From CAZXYS01 sp964645005 (GTDB lineage Bacteria; Bacteroidota; Ignavibacteria; Kapaibacteriales; UBA2268): a stretch of 64,000 nt of DNA. Position 1 is the stretch's first letter, and every line of letters begins with the position of its first letter. The DNA is taken from contig CAZXYS010000013.1 of NCBI GenBank assembly GCA_964645005.1, positions 40,764 through 104,763 on the forward strand, given 5' to 3'. A program made the position numbers and the translations under genes. This document shows positions 15,855-24,269 of this stretch, one piece after another. The notes under the pieces were generated by a model. The model did not search any database. It saw only the letters and a list, made by a program, of their open reading frames with translations, and had not been told where the DNA came from.

Positions 15855-17237
15855 ATGTCATACTCAAAATTAATTCACGAATATCTGGACGGCGATCTGA
15901 ACGAATCGCAAAAGGAGGCGCTCTTCACAGAGCTTGCCGGATCGGAGGAAATACGCTCCGAGTTCGATAAGCAGGTAAACCTCCATACCATCACGCGAAC
16001 GGACATGAGCACGATAACGCCGCCGATGGAAACGACCAACTCGCTTTTTGCAGCGCTTGGATTTTCGATTCCGTCCGAGAGATATATAAATCAGCTATCC
16101 GGAAGCAAGGGTGGTAACGGCATCGCCTATACCATGAAGCGCTTCTGGGGGTGGTATCTATCGGTGATAACGGCTGCGATAGTGGCTTCATCACTAACCG
16201 CCGTATTATTCATATTCAACGGCGGCAGCATTTTCGACTCTGATGAAGTTGCTTCCGTAAGGTCTGGCTCTTCCGGCAATGCTAATATTCCTGTGATGAG
16301 TTCGATAGAAAATGACGATGAGAACACACAGGAAGCTGAAAGCTCAGACGTTCTGGCGCAAAGTTCCGGCTCTGAAAGCGGCAATAATCAGAGCAGTTTT
16401 GCTGCATTCAGCAATCGTAATTCCGGCAATAGCGGAAATACGGGCAATGCATCAGGTGTTAACAGCAGCGGCAGTGGAAGTGATGGTACAATTGCCGCAA
16501 ATGCGAATAATTCGGCTCAAAATGACAGAACTGATCGCGCTGGTATTGCAAATGCACAGTTAGATGATTATATCGCAATGAATGGCAGATCTTCCGGCGC
16601 TTATAATGCTTCATCCAACAGCGATATCAGAAATACCGGCGTTGCGGATATTCCGAATATTTCCGGCAATATGACGACACTGTATATTCCGTTAAGCAAT
16701 AACATAGATATCTCGCAATTCGGCGACATGCCCGATCAGACAAAGTGGACAGTCGAATTCCGCAGGATCAGCAATATTGAGTATGACAACTATGGTTTTA
16801 CAGGCGAAGAATCGCAAAAGATAAATAATTATTATCTGGCGGTCATGTACAAGCCGCATCACAAGCATGCTGTCGGCTTGGAAATCGGACGCCAGCCATT
16901 CCCGATGAAATACGAATGGAACCAGAAAGGTAAACCAACTATTGAAGTAATTAATCCTTCATTTTTCTGGGCAGGATTGAGCTACAGATTCTCAGCAAAT
17001 GAATTGACACCCTTCCCGAATATCGCCTATCCCTTCGCCAAGGTCTATACCGGCTGGGCATCCACCGTTGGACCTATGCTGGGCGGCGAAACCGGATTAA
17101 TAGTTAGATTCCATAACAACTTTGGTTTAACATTCGCCCTTGAAGGTAACGCACTCTATTATCGCGTAGGTGATGAAATTCTTGTGTCGGACAAACTTGG
17201 ATACTCTATAGGATTCAATTACAATTTCGATCTTTAG
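15855..17237 (+). CDS. Anti-sigma-like membrane protein with long Ser/Asn linker and barrel-like C-terminal domain
   Basis: 460 residues. The N-terminal 75 residues (LIHEYLDGDLNESQKEALF, then SEEIRSEF) resemble the cytoplasmic helical part of anti-sigma factors of the zinc-less kind; no HxxxCxxC is seen. One membrane helix follows at about 100-122 (YLSVITAAIVASSLTAVLFI). Residues 125-265 are low-complexity, rich in Ser, Gly and Asn, and probably cross the periplasm. Residues about 272-460 look like beta strands with alternating hydrophobicity, including GLEIGRQPFPMKYEW, PSFFWAGLSYRFS, GLTFALEGNALYYRV and the C-terminal YSIGFNYNFDL, which resembles outer-membrane strands. The plain reading is an anti-sigma factor that reaches from the cytoplasm to the outer membrane or its inner face. 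The position after the sigma gene supports this; the C-terminal fold is inferred. Confidence 0.65.
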   Translation: MSYSKLIHEYLDGDLNESQKEALFTELAGSEEIRSEFDKQVNLHTITRTDMSTITPPMETTNSLFAALGFSIPSERYINQLSGSKGGNGIAYTMKRFWGWYLSVITAAIVASSLTAVLFIFNGGSIFDSDEVASVRSGSSGNANIPVMSSIENDDENTQEAESSDVLAQSSGSESGNNQSSFAAFSNRNSGNSGNTGNASGVNSSGSGSDGTIAANANNSAQNDRTDRAGIANAQLDDYIAMNGRSSGAYNASSNSDIRNTGVADIPNISGNMTTLYIPLSNNIDISQFGDMPDQTKWTVEFRRISNIEYDNYGFTGEESQKINNYYLAVMYKPHHKHAVGLEIGRQPFPMKYEWNQKGKPTIEVINPSFFWAGLSYRFSANELTPFPNIAYPFAKVYTGWASTVGPMLGGETGLIVRFHNNFGLTFALEGNALYYRVGDEILVSDKLGYSIGFNYNFDL

Positions 17238-17267
17238 TTCAAAGAACAAGAACATAGCAGTTGTTTA

Positions 17268-17981
17268 ATGAGGGGTGATATAATTTATACGGTCATTGCC
17301 GCTGTTGCTATAACAATAGGAACAGCGGCTTGTTGTGAATGCATACCCAAACTGGATACCGACAGGAAAGTAGATCCACAAACAGCCGCCAATGTACTGT
17401 TCGTTCATGCCCTTCCCGGTGTAGGAAAGATCAATGCCGAATCGGATATTAAGACCGTAAAAGGGCTCGAATACCGCATTCCGCCGTTCAAATATGAAAA
17501 AATTGGCTCGGGCATGAACAGTATAAGATATATTGAAGCCGAGCAAAATTTTACCCTTTTTAATATGCCACTGAAATTAAAAAAGAGCCGCTACTACACT
17601 TTCATAGGCTATGGTTCGGAAAGCAGAGCCAATGCACTGGTATTGAACGATAGTATTCCAAATTATGATCCGAATAAAACTTATATACGATTTGTTAACG
17701 TTGCCTATGATTCTCCTGAAATCGATTTTCATATTTTCAACAATGAAATTGATAACACCATTACCATACCATTCGAGCAATTCACACACTTTACTGAAGT
17801 CAATCCGGGTGAATACAGCATCGAAATTAAAGAAAATAAGGTTACCCATTTGACTGATAATAAAGAACTGCAAACCGGAGAGATAAATACAATTCTCCTT
17901 AGAGGCTGCTTTAACGGCGGTAATGATATTTCAATTGATATGCAATTCATAGATATTTCATTCGAGGAAGACCCTTTCTAA
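17268..17981 (+). CDS. DUF4397-domain lipoprotein
   Basis: 237 residues. A hydrophobic start ends in GTAACCEC, with Cys22 as probable lipid site. Two units of the DUF4397 type follow: NVLFVHALPGVGKINAESDI and YIRFVNVAYDSPEIDFHIF, with YTFIGYGS and EVNPGEYSIEI as typical strands. DUF4397 proteins are surface or periplasmic beta-sandwich proteins with no known enzymatic activity. It is the last gene of the sigma-factor run, 30 bp after the anti-sigma-like gene, so it may be under that sigma factor. The start at 17268 follows a weak GTTTAATG context; GTG codons nearby could also serve. Confidence 0.75.
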   Translation: MRGDIIYTVIAAVAITIGTAACCECIPKLDTDRKVDPQTAANVLFVHALPGVGKINAESDIKTVKGLEYRIPPFKYEKIGSGMNSIRYIEAEQNFTLFNMPLKLKKSRYYTFIGYGSESRANALVLNDSIPNYDPNKTYIRFVNVAYDSPEIDFHIFNNEIDNTITIPFEQFTHFTEVNPGEYSIEIKENKVTHLTDNKELQTGEINTILLRGCFNGGNDISIDMQFIDISFEEDPF

Positions 17982-18146
17982 AGCGTTGATAGTTTAATCC
18001 TAATCCTACCCAAAATTCACACATTCTTAAAAGCAAATAGCTGCTGATAGCATCCATCTCGATTATTAAAATACGATAAAATTAGTCTTATTTCGTTTTA
18101 CTAATAAAATTGTTAATTGAGTATAAAATAGAGGCAGAAGAAATCG

Positions 18147-19433
18147 ATGCAGTTAAGCAAACCAAGAGTAGTCATAGTAGGAGCTGGCTTTGGCGGATTA
18201 AGAGCTGCCAAAAAATTGGGTAATGCACTTGTAGATGTGATATTAATAGACAGAAATAATCATCATCTCTTCCAGCCATTGCTCTATCAGGTTGCCGCAT
18301 CTGCTCTTTCACCCGGAGATATTGCATCACCAATCAGAACTATTACACGCTCTCTGAAGAATGTCCAGGTAATTATGAACGAAGCCAAAGCTATTGATCG
18401 GGAAAATAGAAGGGTAATCCTGGAAGACGGCGAGGTCAGTTATGATTACCTGATATTAGCTCCCGGAGCCAAGCATTCGTATTTCGGCAATGACCAATGG
18501 GCTGAATATGCACCCGGATTAAAGACTCTCAGCGATGCATTGGATATTCGCGAACAAATATTGATTTCCTTCGAAAAAGCGGAAAGGCTTTACGGCACGC
18601 GGGAAGCAGAAAAATATCTAACTTTCGTGGTCGTTGGCGGTGGACCCACTGGTGTGGAAATGGCTGGTGCCATTGCTGAGATTGGAAGAAAAACAATGAT
18701 TCCTGACTTCCCTCTCCTAAAACCGGAAGATATCAGTGTAATACTCGTAGAAGCCGTAGATAAAGTGCTTATGCCTTATCCTGAAGAATTGTCGAATTAT
18801 TCCGTAAAGGCACTCGAAGATCTGGGCGTAGAAGTTCAACTGGGTAATCCTGTAACAAATATCACCGAAGATGGCGTCGAAACCAGAAATGAATTCATTG
18901 AAACCAAGAATATTTTCTGGGCTGCGGGCAATGAAGCTTCGCCAATTCTAAAAACATTAAATACGCAGCTTGATAAAGCCGGTAGAGTTATCGTCAACAG
19001 AGATTGCTCAATACCTGAAGACCCGAATATCTTTGTCATTGGCGATGCTGCAGCACACTATGACGATAACGGCAATTTACTGCCCGGTGTTGCTCCGGCA
19101 GCAATGCAGCAGGGAAAATATGCCGCGAAAATTATCAAGGATAAAGTCGCGGCTCCCAAAAGACCACCTTTCAAATATGTGGATAAAGGCAGTATGGCAA
19201 CAATTGGGCGAGCCAAAGCAGTTGCATATACGGGATCGATCAAGCTTAAAGGATTCTTAGCCTGGTTGTTCTGGGCAGTCATTCATATTTTCGAATTGAT
19301 CGATTTCAGGAACAGGTTAAGCGTTATGATCGAGTGGTTCTGGTATTATCTGGCATACAAACCGGGTGCACACCTTATCGTTCGCAAAAATAAAAAAGAA
19401 GAAAAAGATAAGAAAGAAAAGATAAAAGTCTGA
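18147..19433 (+). CDS. ndh: Type II NADH dehydrogenase (NADH:quinone oxidoreductase)
   Basis: 428 residues. A single-subunit flavoenzyme that passes electrons from NADH to the quinone pool without pumping protons. The FAD-binding dinucleotide fold is at VVIVGAGFGGLRAAKKL (8-24), with HHLFQPLLYQVA (39-50) typical of NDH-2. The NADH-binding fold is at VVVGGGPTGVEMAG (161-174), and the FAD-binding FVIGDAAAHY is near residue 300. The last 70 residues hold amphipathic or hydrophobic helices (GFLAWLFWAVIHIFELIDF) that anchor it to the inner membrane, then a lysine-rich tail. It stands alone, with about 165 bp of AT-rich sequence upstream that probably holds its promoter. Confidence 0.93.
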   Translation: MQLSKPRVVIVGAGFGGLRAAKKLGNALVDVILIDRNNHHLFQPLLYQVAASALSPGDIASPIRTITRSLKNVQVIMNEAKAIDRENRRVILEDGEVSYDYLILAPGAKHSYFGNDQWAEYAPGLKTLSDALDIREQILISFEKAERLYGTREAEKYLTFVVVGGGPTGVEMAGAIAEIGRKTMIPDFPLLKPEDISVILVEAVDKVLMPYPEELSNYSVKALEDLGVEVQLGNPVTNITEDGVETRNEFIETKNIFWAAGNEASPILKTLNTQLDKAGRVIVNRDCSIPEDPNIFVIGDAAAHYDDNGNLLPGVAPAAMQQGKYAAKIIKDKVAAPKRPPFKYVDKGSMATIGRAKAVAYTGSIKLKGFLAWLFWAVIHIFELIDFRNRLSVMIEWFWYYLAYKPGAHLIVRKNKKEEKDKKEKIKV

Positions 19434-19556
19434 TTTGTCAACAAGTTCAATATATTTATAGCAAATATCTCTCCATTAAAATTTCATAATATATTTGTTC
19501 TCATCAATTATTTTATTATCTTTTAGAAAAATTATGAATATAATTAAAAGATTGTA

Positions 19557-20780
19557 ATGAAAAAACTTCTTCTAATTTGTTTTTTACTATTAAATTTCCA
19601 CAATCTGCGTGCTGATATTAAAGTCACAATGTCACCTGATTCCTCACAAACACTCTCTGCCTGCCCAGGGGATTTGGAGCATGAATTTCTAAAAATAAAT
19701 ATCGAGAATGTCAGTGACAGCACTTATATATTGAAAACCATTAGATTTACAAATGTTGGCACTGCTCACACACAGCACATAGAAAATGGGATACTCTCAT
19801 CTTCGGGGAATACCATTTCTTCAGGGACTATCACAGGTCCTCATATAACTTTTGAAAAGCTGAACATTGATATGATCTCCGGCAGCAGCGTTTCCTACAG
19901 CCTTACAGCGGATATTAAAAAGGAAGCTTCACGAGGGATGTTTTATTTTCATATCACTAAAAATGATGATGTCTTTGCTCTTCTTCCTGATACGAATATT
20001 CCCGTGAAAATCACTAATGAACTGCCCGTAAAAGGTGCTCCGACATTTATTATCCGCGACTTGATTTTTTCGCTCGCGGAGGATAGTCCTACCGGTGGCA
20101 TTGTTGATAAATATGAAAACTTCTTGTTCTTGAAATTAAAAGCCGAAGCCGTATGCAGCGATATCTTTCTTGATACACTGATTTTTACAGGCAAAACAAA
20201 TAACACGGATCGATATATTGAAAAAATCACGCTCAGAGACGAAAATAATATAATCGGCATCAATGACAGGCAGCCTTTCAGGAATAAAAGAGCCGAAGTA
20301 AAAATTGACACAGGAATTTTCATTCCCGCAGACAGCTTCAAAATGATCTCTATGTATATCGACCTGAGAGATCATGCTCCTCGAGGTCCGGAATTGTGCA
20401 TAGGGCTTGATAAGCCTGAAGATGTCAAATTGCGCACAGAAGATACACGGGTTATACTTAATACGGATGGTGAAGATAAACTTCGAAATTGCTTCATTAT
20501 TAATTCCGTGGAACATTTTTCTGTTAAGGAAACAGGAGTATATCCACAACCAGTCAGCGATTATTTAACTGTTAAATTCGAATTGAAAATACCGGGAGGA
20601 ATAAGTTTCGAAATACTTGATATTTATGGAAATAACAGGATAAATATTTCAAATGAATACTATACCCAGGGAATAAACAGTAAGATCCTGGATGTTTCTC
20701 TTTTAAGTAGTGGTATTTACATCCTGAAAATAATTGCAAACAAGGATATTCGTTCAAAAAAGATATTAATTATGAAGTAA
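19557..20780 (+). CDS. Secreted protein with T9SS C-terminal sorting domain
   Basis: 407 residues. A signal peptide (MKKLLLICFLLLNFHNLRA) is followed by beta-rich repeats of unknown type: ILKTIRFTNVGTAHTQHIEN and FLDTLIFTGKTNNTDRYIEK suggest two similar domains. The last 80 residues are a type A sorting domain (VYPQPVSDYLTVKFELKIP, then FEILDIYGNN, then LSSGIYILKI and a basic end KKILIMK). Such domains send proteins through the type IX system and are removed at the cell surface. Function beyond export is not evident. The following DNA-glycosylase gene begins 18 bp later, so the two may share a transcript, though they are unrelated in role. Confidence 0.85.
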   Translation: MKKLLLICFLLLNFHNLRADIKVTMSPDSSQTLSACPGDLEHEFLKINIENVSDSTYILKTIRFTNVGTAHTQHIENGILSSSGNTISSGTITGPHITFEKLNIDMISGSSVSYSLTADIKKEASRGMFYFHITKNDDVFALLPDTNIPVKITNELPVKGAPTFIIRDLIFSLAEDSPTGGIVDKYENFLFLKLKAEAVCSDIFLDTLIFTGKTNNTDRYIEKITLRDENNIIGINDRQPFRNKRAEVKIDTGIFIPADSFKMISMYIDLRDHAPRGPELCIGLDKPEDVKLRTEDTRVILNTDGEDKLRNCFIINSVEHFSVKETGVYPQPVSDYLTVKFELKIPGGISFEILDIYGNNRINISNEYYTQGINSKILDVSLLSSGIYILKIIANKDIRSKKILIMK

Positions 20781-20798
20781 ACTATTAATTTTAAAAAG

Positions 20799-21428
20799 AT
20801 GTACATTAACGGATTACCGGCTTTTTTAAAAGATAAATACAATGAGTTAGAAGATCCCATAAAAAACAGGCTTATGGAATTTTCCAATGTGTCTGAAAAG
20901 GACTATTTTTACGAACTATGCTTCTGCGTTTGTACTCCTCAATCGCGAGCCAAAAACGCTCTGGAAATAGAAAAGATACTCAGAAAAAGAGATTTCCTGA
21001 ACAAGAATTTCGACACATCAAAAATATTACGCGATCCGAAGCATTACATCCGCTTTCATAATCAAAAAGCAAAGCGGCTGAATGATGTAAAAGTACAATT
21101 CCCCGAAATTCTAAAATTACTGAAGTCAAAACGCTCAGCAGTACACAAGCGGGATTGGTTCGTTCAAAATGTTAACGGATTTGGAATGAAGGAAAGTTCT
21201 CATTTCCTGCGTAATATTGGTTATCGCCGTCTTGCAATATTAGACAGGCATATCCTTAAACATCTTGTATATTGCGGACTCTTTGACGAAATTCCGAATA
21301 CCGCTACCTTCAAAAGATATATGGAAGTTGAAAATTTGTATAAGAATTACGCCCGCAAAATAAAAATCCCTGTTGACGAACTCGACCTGTTATTCTGGAG
21401 TTATGAGACGGGAGAAATATTAAAGTAG
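20799..21428 (+). CDS. 8-oxoguanine DNA glycosylase/AP lyase, Ogg2 type
   Basis: 209 residues. It fits the HhH-GPD fold in the compact Ogg2 form: VNGFGMKESSHFLRNIGY holds the hairpin and Lys131, the probable Schiff-base nucleophile, and AILDRHILKHL holds Asp149, the second catalytic residue. The 18-residue spacing matches the archaeal enzymes. It removes 8-oxoguanine and nicks the strand in base-excision repair. Many bacteria use MutM instead; Ogg2 is mainly archaeal with scattered bacterial members, so its presence may reflect ancient transfer. Residues 40-52 (LCFCVCTPQSRAK) match the family N-terminal motif. It follows the T9SS gene after 18 bp and meets the LolD-like gene tail to tail. Confidence 0.88.
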   Translation: MYINGLPAFLKDKYNELEDPIKNRLMEFSNVSEKDYFYELCFCVCTPQSRAKNALEIEKILRKRDFLNKNFDTSKILRDPKHYIRFHNQKAKRLNDVKVQFPEILKLLKSKRSAVHKRDWFVQNVNGFGMKESSHFLRNIGYRRLAILDRHILKHLVYCGLFDEIPNTATFKRYMEVENLYKNYARKIKIPVDELDLLFWSYETGEILK

Positions 21429-21457
21429 CTATGAAAAATCCACGAAAACACAGTTGA

Positions 21458-22171
21458 TCACTTCTTCACCTCATCTTTAATAATTCCGTCACCCATGATT
21501 AGTATCCTTTCGCCAATATCAGCAACTTCGCGGCTATGGGTTGCCACTACAAATGTTAACGAGTATTCCTTCCTCAGTTGTTGAATCAAATCCAGCACCT
21601 GGTTGGAATTCTTCGTATCCAGATTACCGGTAGGCTCATCGGCAAAAACGATTATCGGATCATTAATAAGTGAACGAGCTATTGCGGCTCGCTGCTGTTC
21701 ACCACCGGAAAGCTCCATAGGTTTATGCCTGCGGCGATCATAAATGCCTACACGCTCCAGAAGCTTTTCGGCTTTATCTTTAGCTTCGGAATAAGGCACT
21801 CCTGCTATAAACGCGGGCATCATCACATTTTCAAATGTATCGAATTCAGGCAGCAAATGATGGAATTGAAAAACAAATCCAATACTTTTATTCCTTAATG
21901 AAGCAATTTCATCTCTGCTCAACTTATTATAAGAATAATTTTTATCCTCATTTCTGAGTTCAACCTGACCGGAATCAGGATCTTCCAAAGAACCAAGCAA
22001 GTATAGAAGTGTACTTTTACCAACACCTGAGGGTCCCATTATGGCAGCAAATTCCCCGCGGCAGATGTCCATCGACAGTCCACTCAGCACATGAGTTGCT
22101 TCCTGCGTGGAAGCCGCAGTGTAGGATTTTACCAGGTTCTCTGCTTTAACAACTATAGTGTCTTCCATCAA
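21458..22171 (-). CDS. LolD/MacB-type ABC transporter ATPase
   Basis: 237 residues. Walker A GPSGVGKST (46-54), Q-loop FVFQFHHLLPEF (99-110), signature LSGGEQQR (154-161), Walker B IIVFADEP (173-180), D-loop TGNLDT, and H-loop VATHS. The FQFHHLLPEFDTFENVMMP stretch is characteristic of the LolD subfamily, which drives release of lipoproteins from the inner membrane or MacB-type export. No permease gene is adjacent, so its partner must be encoded elsewhere. It lies 80 bp downstream of rplQ, past a terminator hairpin, and could be transcribed by read-through. M1 and M2 are both possible starts. Confidence 0.88.
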   Translation of the reverse strand: MMEDTIVVKAENLVKSYTAASTQEATHVLSGLSMDICRGEFAAIMGPSGVGKSTLLYLLGSLEDPDSGQVELRNEDKNYSYNKLSRDEIASLRNKSIGFVFQFHHLLPEFDTFENVMMPAFIAGVPYSEAKDKAEKLLERVGIYDRRRHKPMELSGGEQQRAAIARSLINDPIIVFADEPTGNLDTKNSNQVLDLIQQLRKEYSLTFVVATHSREVADIGERILIMGDGIIKDEVKK

Positions 22172-22183
22172 TCATTACCCATT

Positions 22184-22217
22184 AAAATAAAAATTGGCGT
22201 ACAAAAGACGCCAATTT
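22184..22217 (-). terminator. Intrinsic terminator after rplQ
   Basis: AAATTGGCGT and ACGCCAATTT (22191-22200, 22208-22217) form a perfect 10-bp stem with a 7-nt loop, followed on the minus strand by a T-rich tract. It closes the alpha-operon transcript ahead of the LolD-like gene. Confidence 0.8.
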
Positions 22218-22250
22218 AATAAATAATCTACACATAGTATATAGTTCTCA

Positions 22251-23078
22251 CTATTTATCTTTCTTTTTATCCTCTTCTTCGTCTTTTTCTTTCTCGTCGG
22301 ATTCGTCAGCTTTTGATTCGGTTTTTTCTTCATCTTTGGCTTCCGGTTCCTCGCTTTTAGCTTCACTTTCCTGCGGTTTTTCTTCCTTAGTTTCGGCTTC
22401 AGCTTCTGCCTGCGGCTCTTCTGTTTCCCTGGCTTCTGTCTCTTTTGTTTCTTCCTCTGCTTCAGGTTCAGCTTTCTCTTCACCTGCTGTTTCAACTTCA
22501 GCTTCTACAGGCTCTTTAGTTTCAGTATCCGCTGCTTCTGCCTGGGGTTCTTCAACTTCTTTTTCTTCAGTATCTTCCACTTCTGCTTTAGTTGTTGTTT
22601 CTTCGACCGGTTGTTCCTTCTTAGGCTTGCGTTTTTTCTTCTTTTTCTTTGTCGAAACAGCGCCATCCTGCGGAGCAGACCAATCAACCAGCTCGATAAT
22701 CGCCATACGACCGGAATCACCACGGCGATGCCCCATTTTGACTATCCTCGTATATCCACCGGTTCTTTCTTCAACTACCGGAGCAATAGCATCGAATAAT
22801 TCCTGCAATATAGCTTTGTTTCTTATCTGTCGTCCAACTTCTCGTCTGTTATGAACATCAACACTTTGCCCTTCCGGAAGAGCGCCCTGCTGCTCACGTG
22901 CCAGAGCTTTCTTTGCTCGAGAGATAAGATTCTCAGCAAAAGGTCTCAATTCCTTGGCTTTAGCTTCTGAAGTCCGGATCTTTTTATGTTCGAACAGAGA
23001 AGTTGCCATGTTTCGCATTAAAGCCTTTTTATGACTGCCTGTTCTTTTAAGCTTTCTTCCTCTACGCTGATGTCTCAT
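22251..23078 (-). CDS. rplQ: 50S ribosomal protein L17 with long acidic C-terminal extension
   Basis: 275 residues, more than twice the usual length of about 120-200. Residues 1-133 are standard L17 (MRHQRRGRKLKRTGSHKKAL, then TSEAKAKELRPFAENLIS, then GYTRIVKMGHRRGDSGRMA). L17 binds 23S rRNA near the exit tunnel. A lysine-rich patch at 144-154 is followed by about 120 residues made almost only of Glu, Lys, Ala, Thr and Pro (22251-22682), predicted to be disordered or a charged helix on the ribosome surface. Shorter tails occur in other Bacteroidota. It is the last gene of the alpha operon, 32 bp after rpoA. Confidence 0.95.
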   Translation of the reverse strand: MRHQRRGRKLKRTGSHKKALMRNMATSLFEHKKIRTSEAKAKELRPFAENLISRAKKALAREQQGALPEGQSVDVHNRREVGRQIRNKAILQELFDAIAPVVEERTGGYTRIVKMGHRRGDSGRMAIIELVDWSAPQDGAVSTKKKKKKRKPKKEQPVEETTTKAEVEDTEEKEVEEPQAEAADTETKEPVEAEVETAGEEKAEPEAEEETKETEARETEEPQAEAEAETKEEKPQESEAKSEEPEAKDEEKTESKADESDEKEKDEEEDKKKDK

Positions 23079-23110
23079 CGTTAATTCTCACTATTTTAAT
23101 TACTAATTTA

Positions 23111-24142
23111 TTAATGTTCCTCATTCATGACTGATTTATTATCTTCTTTAAGGTAATGATCGACACTCATACCGAATTCCAAACCGAAATTCTGAACAAC
23201 TTCCGCTAATTCCTGGAGCGATTTTCTTCCGAAATTCCTGAATTTTAGCAATTCTGATTCTTGCAGTTGAACGAGTTCAGCAAGATTTTTAATATTAGCA
23301 GCTTTGAGGCAGTTGTGAGCACGAACCGAAAGCTCGAGTTCATCGACAGGGGTAAGAAGTATTTTGCGCAGCCTGTTGCGTTCGGCAGCTTTGACTTCTT
23401 CCTCGACGAGTTCCTGTTGCTGCTGTTCTTCTTCAAATTCATCAAAGTTGATGAAGAATTTAATATGGTCGTTCATTATCCTGGCAGCATTGTGTACTGC
23501 TTCCTGAGCGGTGATAGTGCCGTCAGTTCTTACGTCAAGCACCAGTTTTTCATAGTCAGTTTTTTGCCCGACACGGTAAGGCTCGACGGTATAGATAACG
23601 TTTTTAATCGGAGTAAAGATCGAGTCTATTGGAAGCATGCCAATCGGATAATCAACTATCTGCTGTTCTTCAGCCGATACATAGCCTTTACCTCTGCCAA
23701 TTCTTAGCTCAACATCAAATTCAGCGTCATCAGCAAGGGTAGCTATATGATGATCCGGATTTAATATTTCAACAGCAGATGATGATGCTTCCTGAATATC
23801 TCTGGCTGTCCATTCTGAAGAGCCTTTCAGGTGAAGCATGACTCTCTGGGATTTCTTATCCTGAGTTTTGAGCCTGACTTCTTTCAAATTTAATATAATT
23901 TCGGAAACATCCTCAATTACTCCGGGAAGTGTTTGGAATTCATGGAGTACATCGGTCAGTTTAACTCCTACAATCGCAGATCCGGGTATTGAAGATAGCA
24001 ATACCCTCCTCAAGGAATTTCCTATTGTAACACCATAACCCTTTTCCAGGGGCTGTAAAATAAATCTGCCGTGAAATTCAGAGGAAGATTCTTCAATCTG
24101 AACTCTGTCCGGCATTTGCATTTGTGTGTTTATTTCATTCAT
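23111..24142 (-). CDS. rpoA: RNA polymerase alpha subunit
   Basis: 343 residues from ATG 24142; a TTG at 24172 would add ten residues that do not resemble other alpha subunits. The N-terminal domain dimerises and nucleates core assembly (LEKGYGVTIGNSLRRVLLSS and SIPGSAIVGVKLTDVLHEF). The linker is acidic, and the C-terminal domain that contacts UP elements and activators is present (LELSVRAHNCLKAANIKNLA, then LLKFRNFGRKSLQEL). It precedes rplQ, as usual. The gene before it is rpsK, not rpsD, with only about 127 bp between them. Confidence 0.95.
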   Translation of the reverse strand: MNEINTQMQMPDRVQIEESSSEFHGRFILQPLEKGYGVTIGNSLRRVLLSSIPGSAIVGVKLTDVLHEFQTLPGVIEDVSEIILNLKEVRLKTQDKKSQRVMLHLKGSSEWTARDIQEASSSAVEILNPDHHIATLADDAEFDVELRIGRGKGYVSAEEQQIVDYPIGMLPIDSIFTPIKNVIYTVEPYRVGQKTDYEKLVLDVRTDGTITAQEAVHNAARIMNDHIKFFINFDEFEEEQQQQELVEEEVKAAERNRLRKILLTPVDELELSVRAHNCLKAANIKNLAELVQLQESELLKFRNFGRKSLQELAEVVQNFGLEFGMSVDHYLKEDNKSVMNEEH

Positions 24143-24269
24143 ATCCAGCTTAAGTATATGTTCAAAAATCAACTTTTGAATTAAAGCACCGGGGGGGTAC
24201 CCGGGATTTTTAGATCTATAATTAATTTAAAAATTACAAATAAATTTTAATGTAGTTACTGACCGCCGT
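24143..24269 (-). promoter_or_regulatory. rpsK-rpoA gap where rpsD is expected; G-run and GGTACC palindrome
   Basis: In most bacteria rpsD lies here; nothing of it remains. The plus strand holds a seven-G run followed by TACCCGGG at 24190-24204, an abrupt GC patch in otherwise AT-rich sequence. On the minus strand TTGTAATTTTTAAATTAATT and TATAGAT could form a promoter for rpoA-rplQ. The promoter call is weak. Confidence 0.3.

Noticed and set aside
22336..22854. A 172-residue Ser/Ala-rich open frame on the plus strand
   Set aside because: It is the antisense of the low-complexity L17 tail; the GAA/GCA repeats of rplQ keep this frame open by chance.
24190..24204. Vector polylinker (KpnI/SmaI-like GGTACCCGGG)
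   Set aside because: No other linker sites or vector sequence flank it. Assembly error remains possible and is noted in the rpsD finding.
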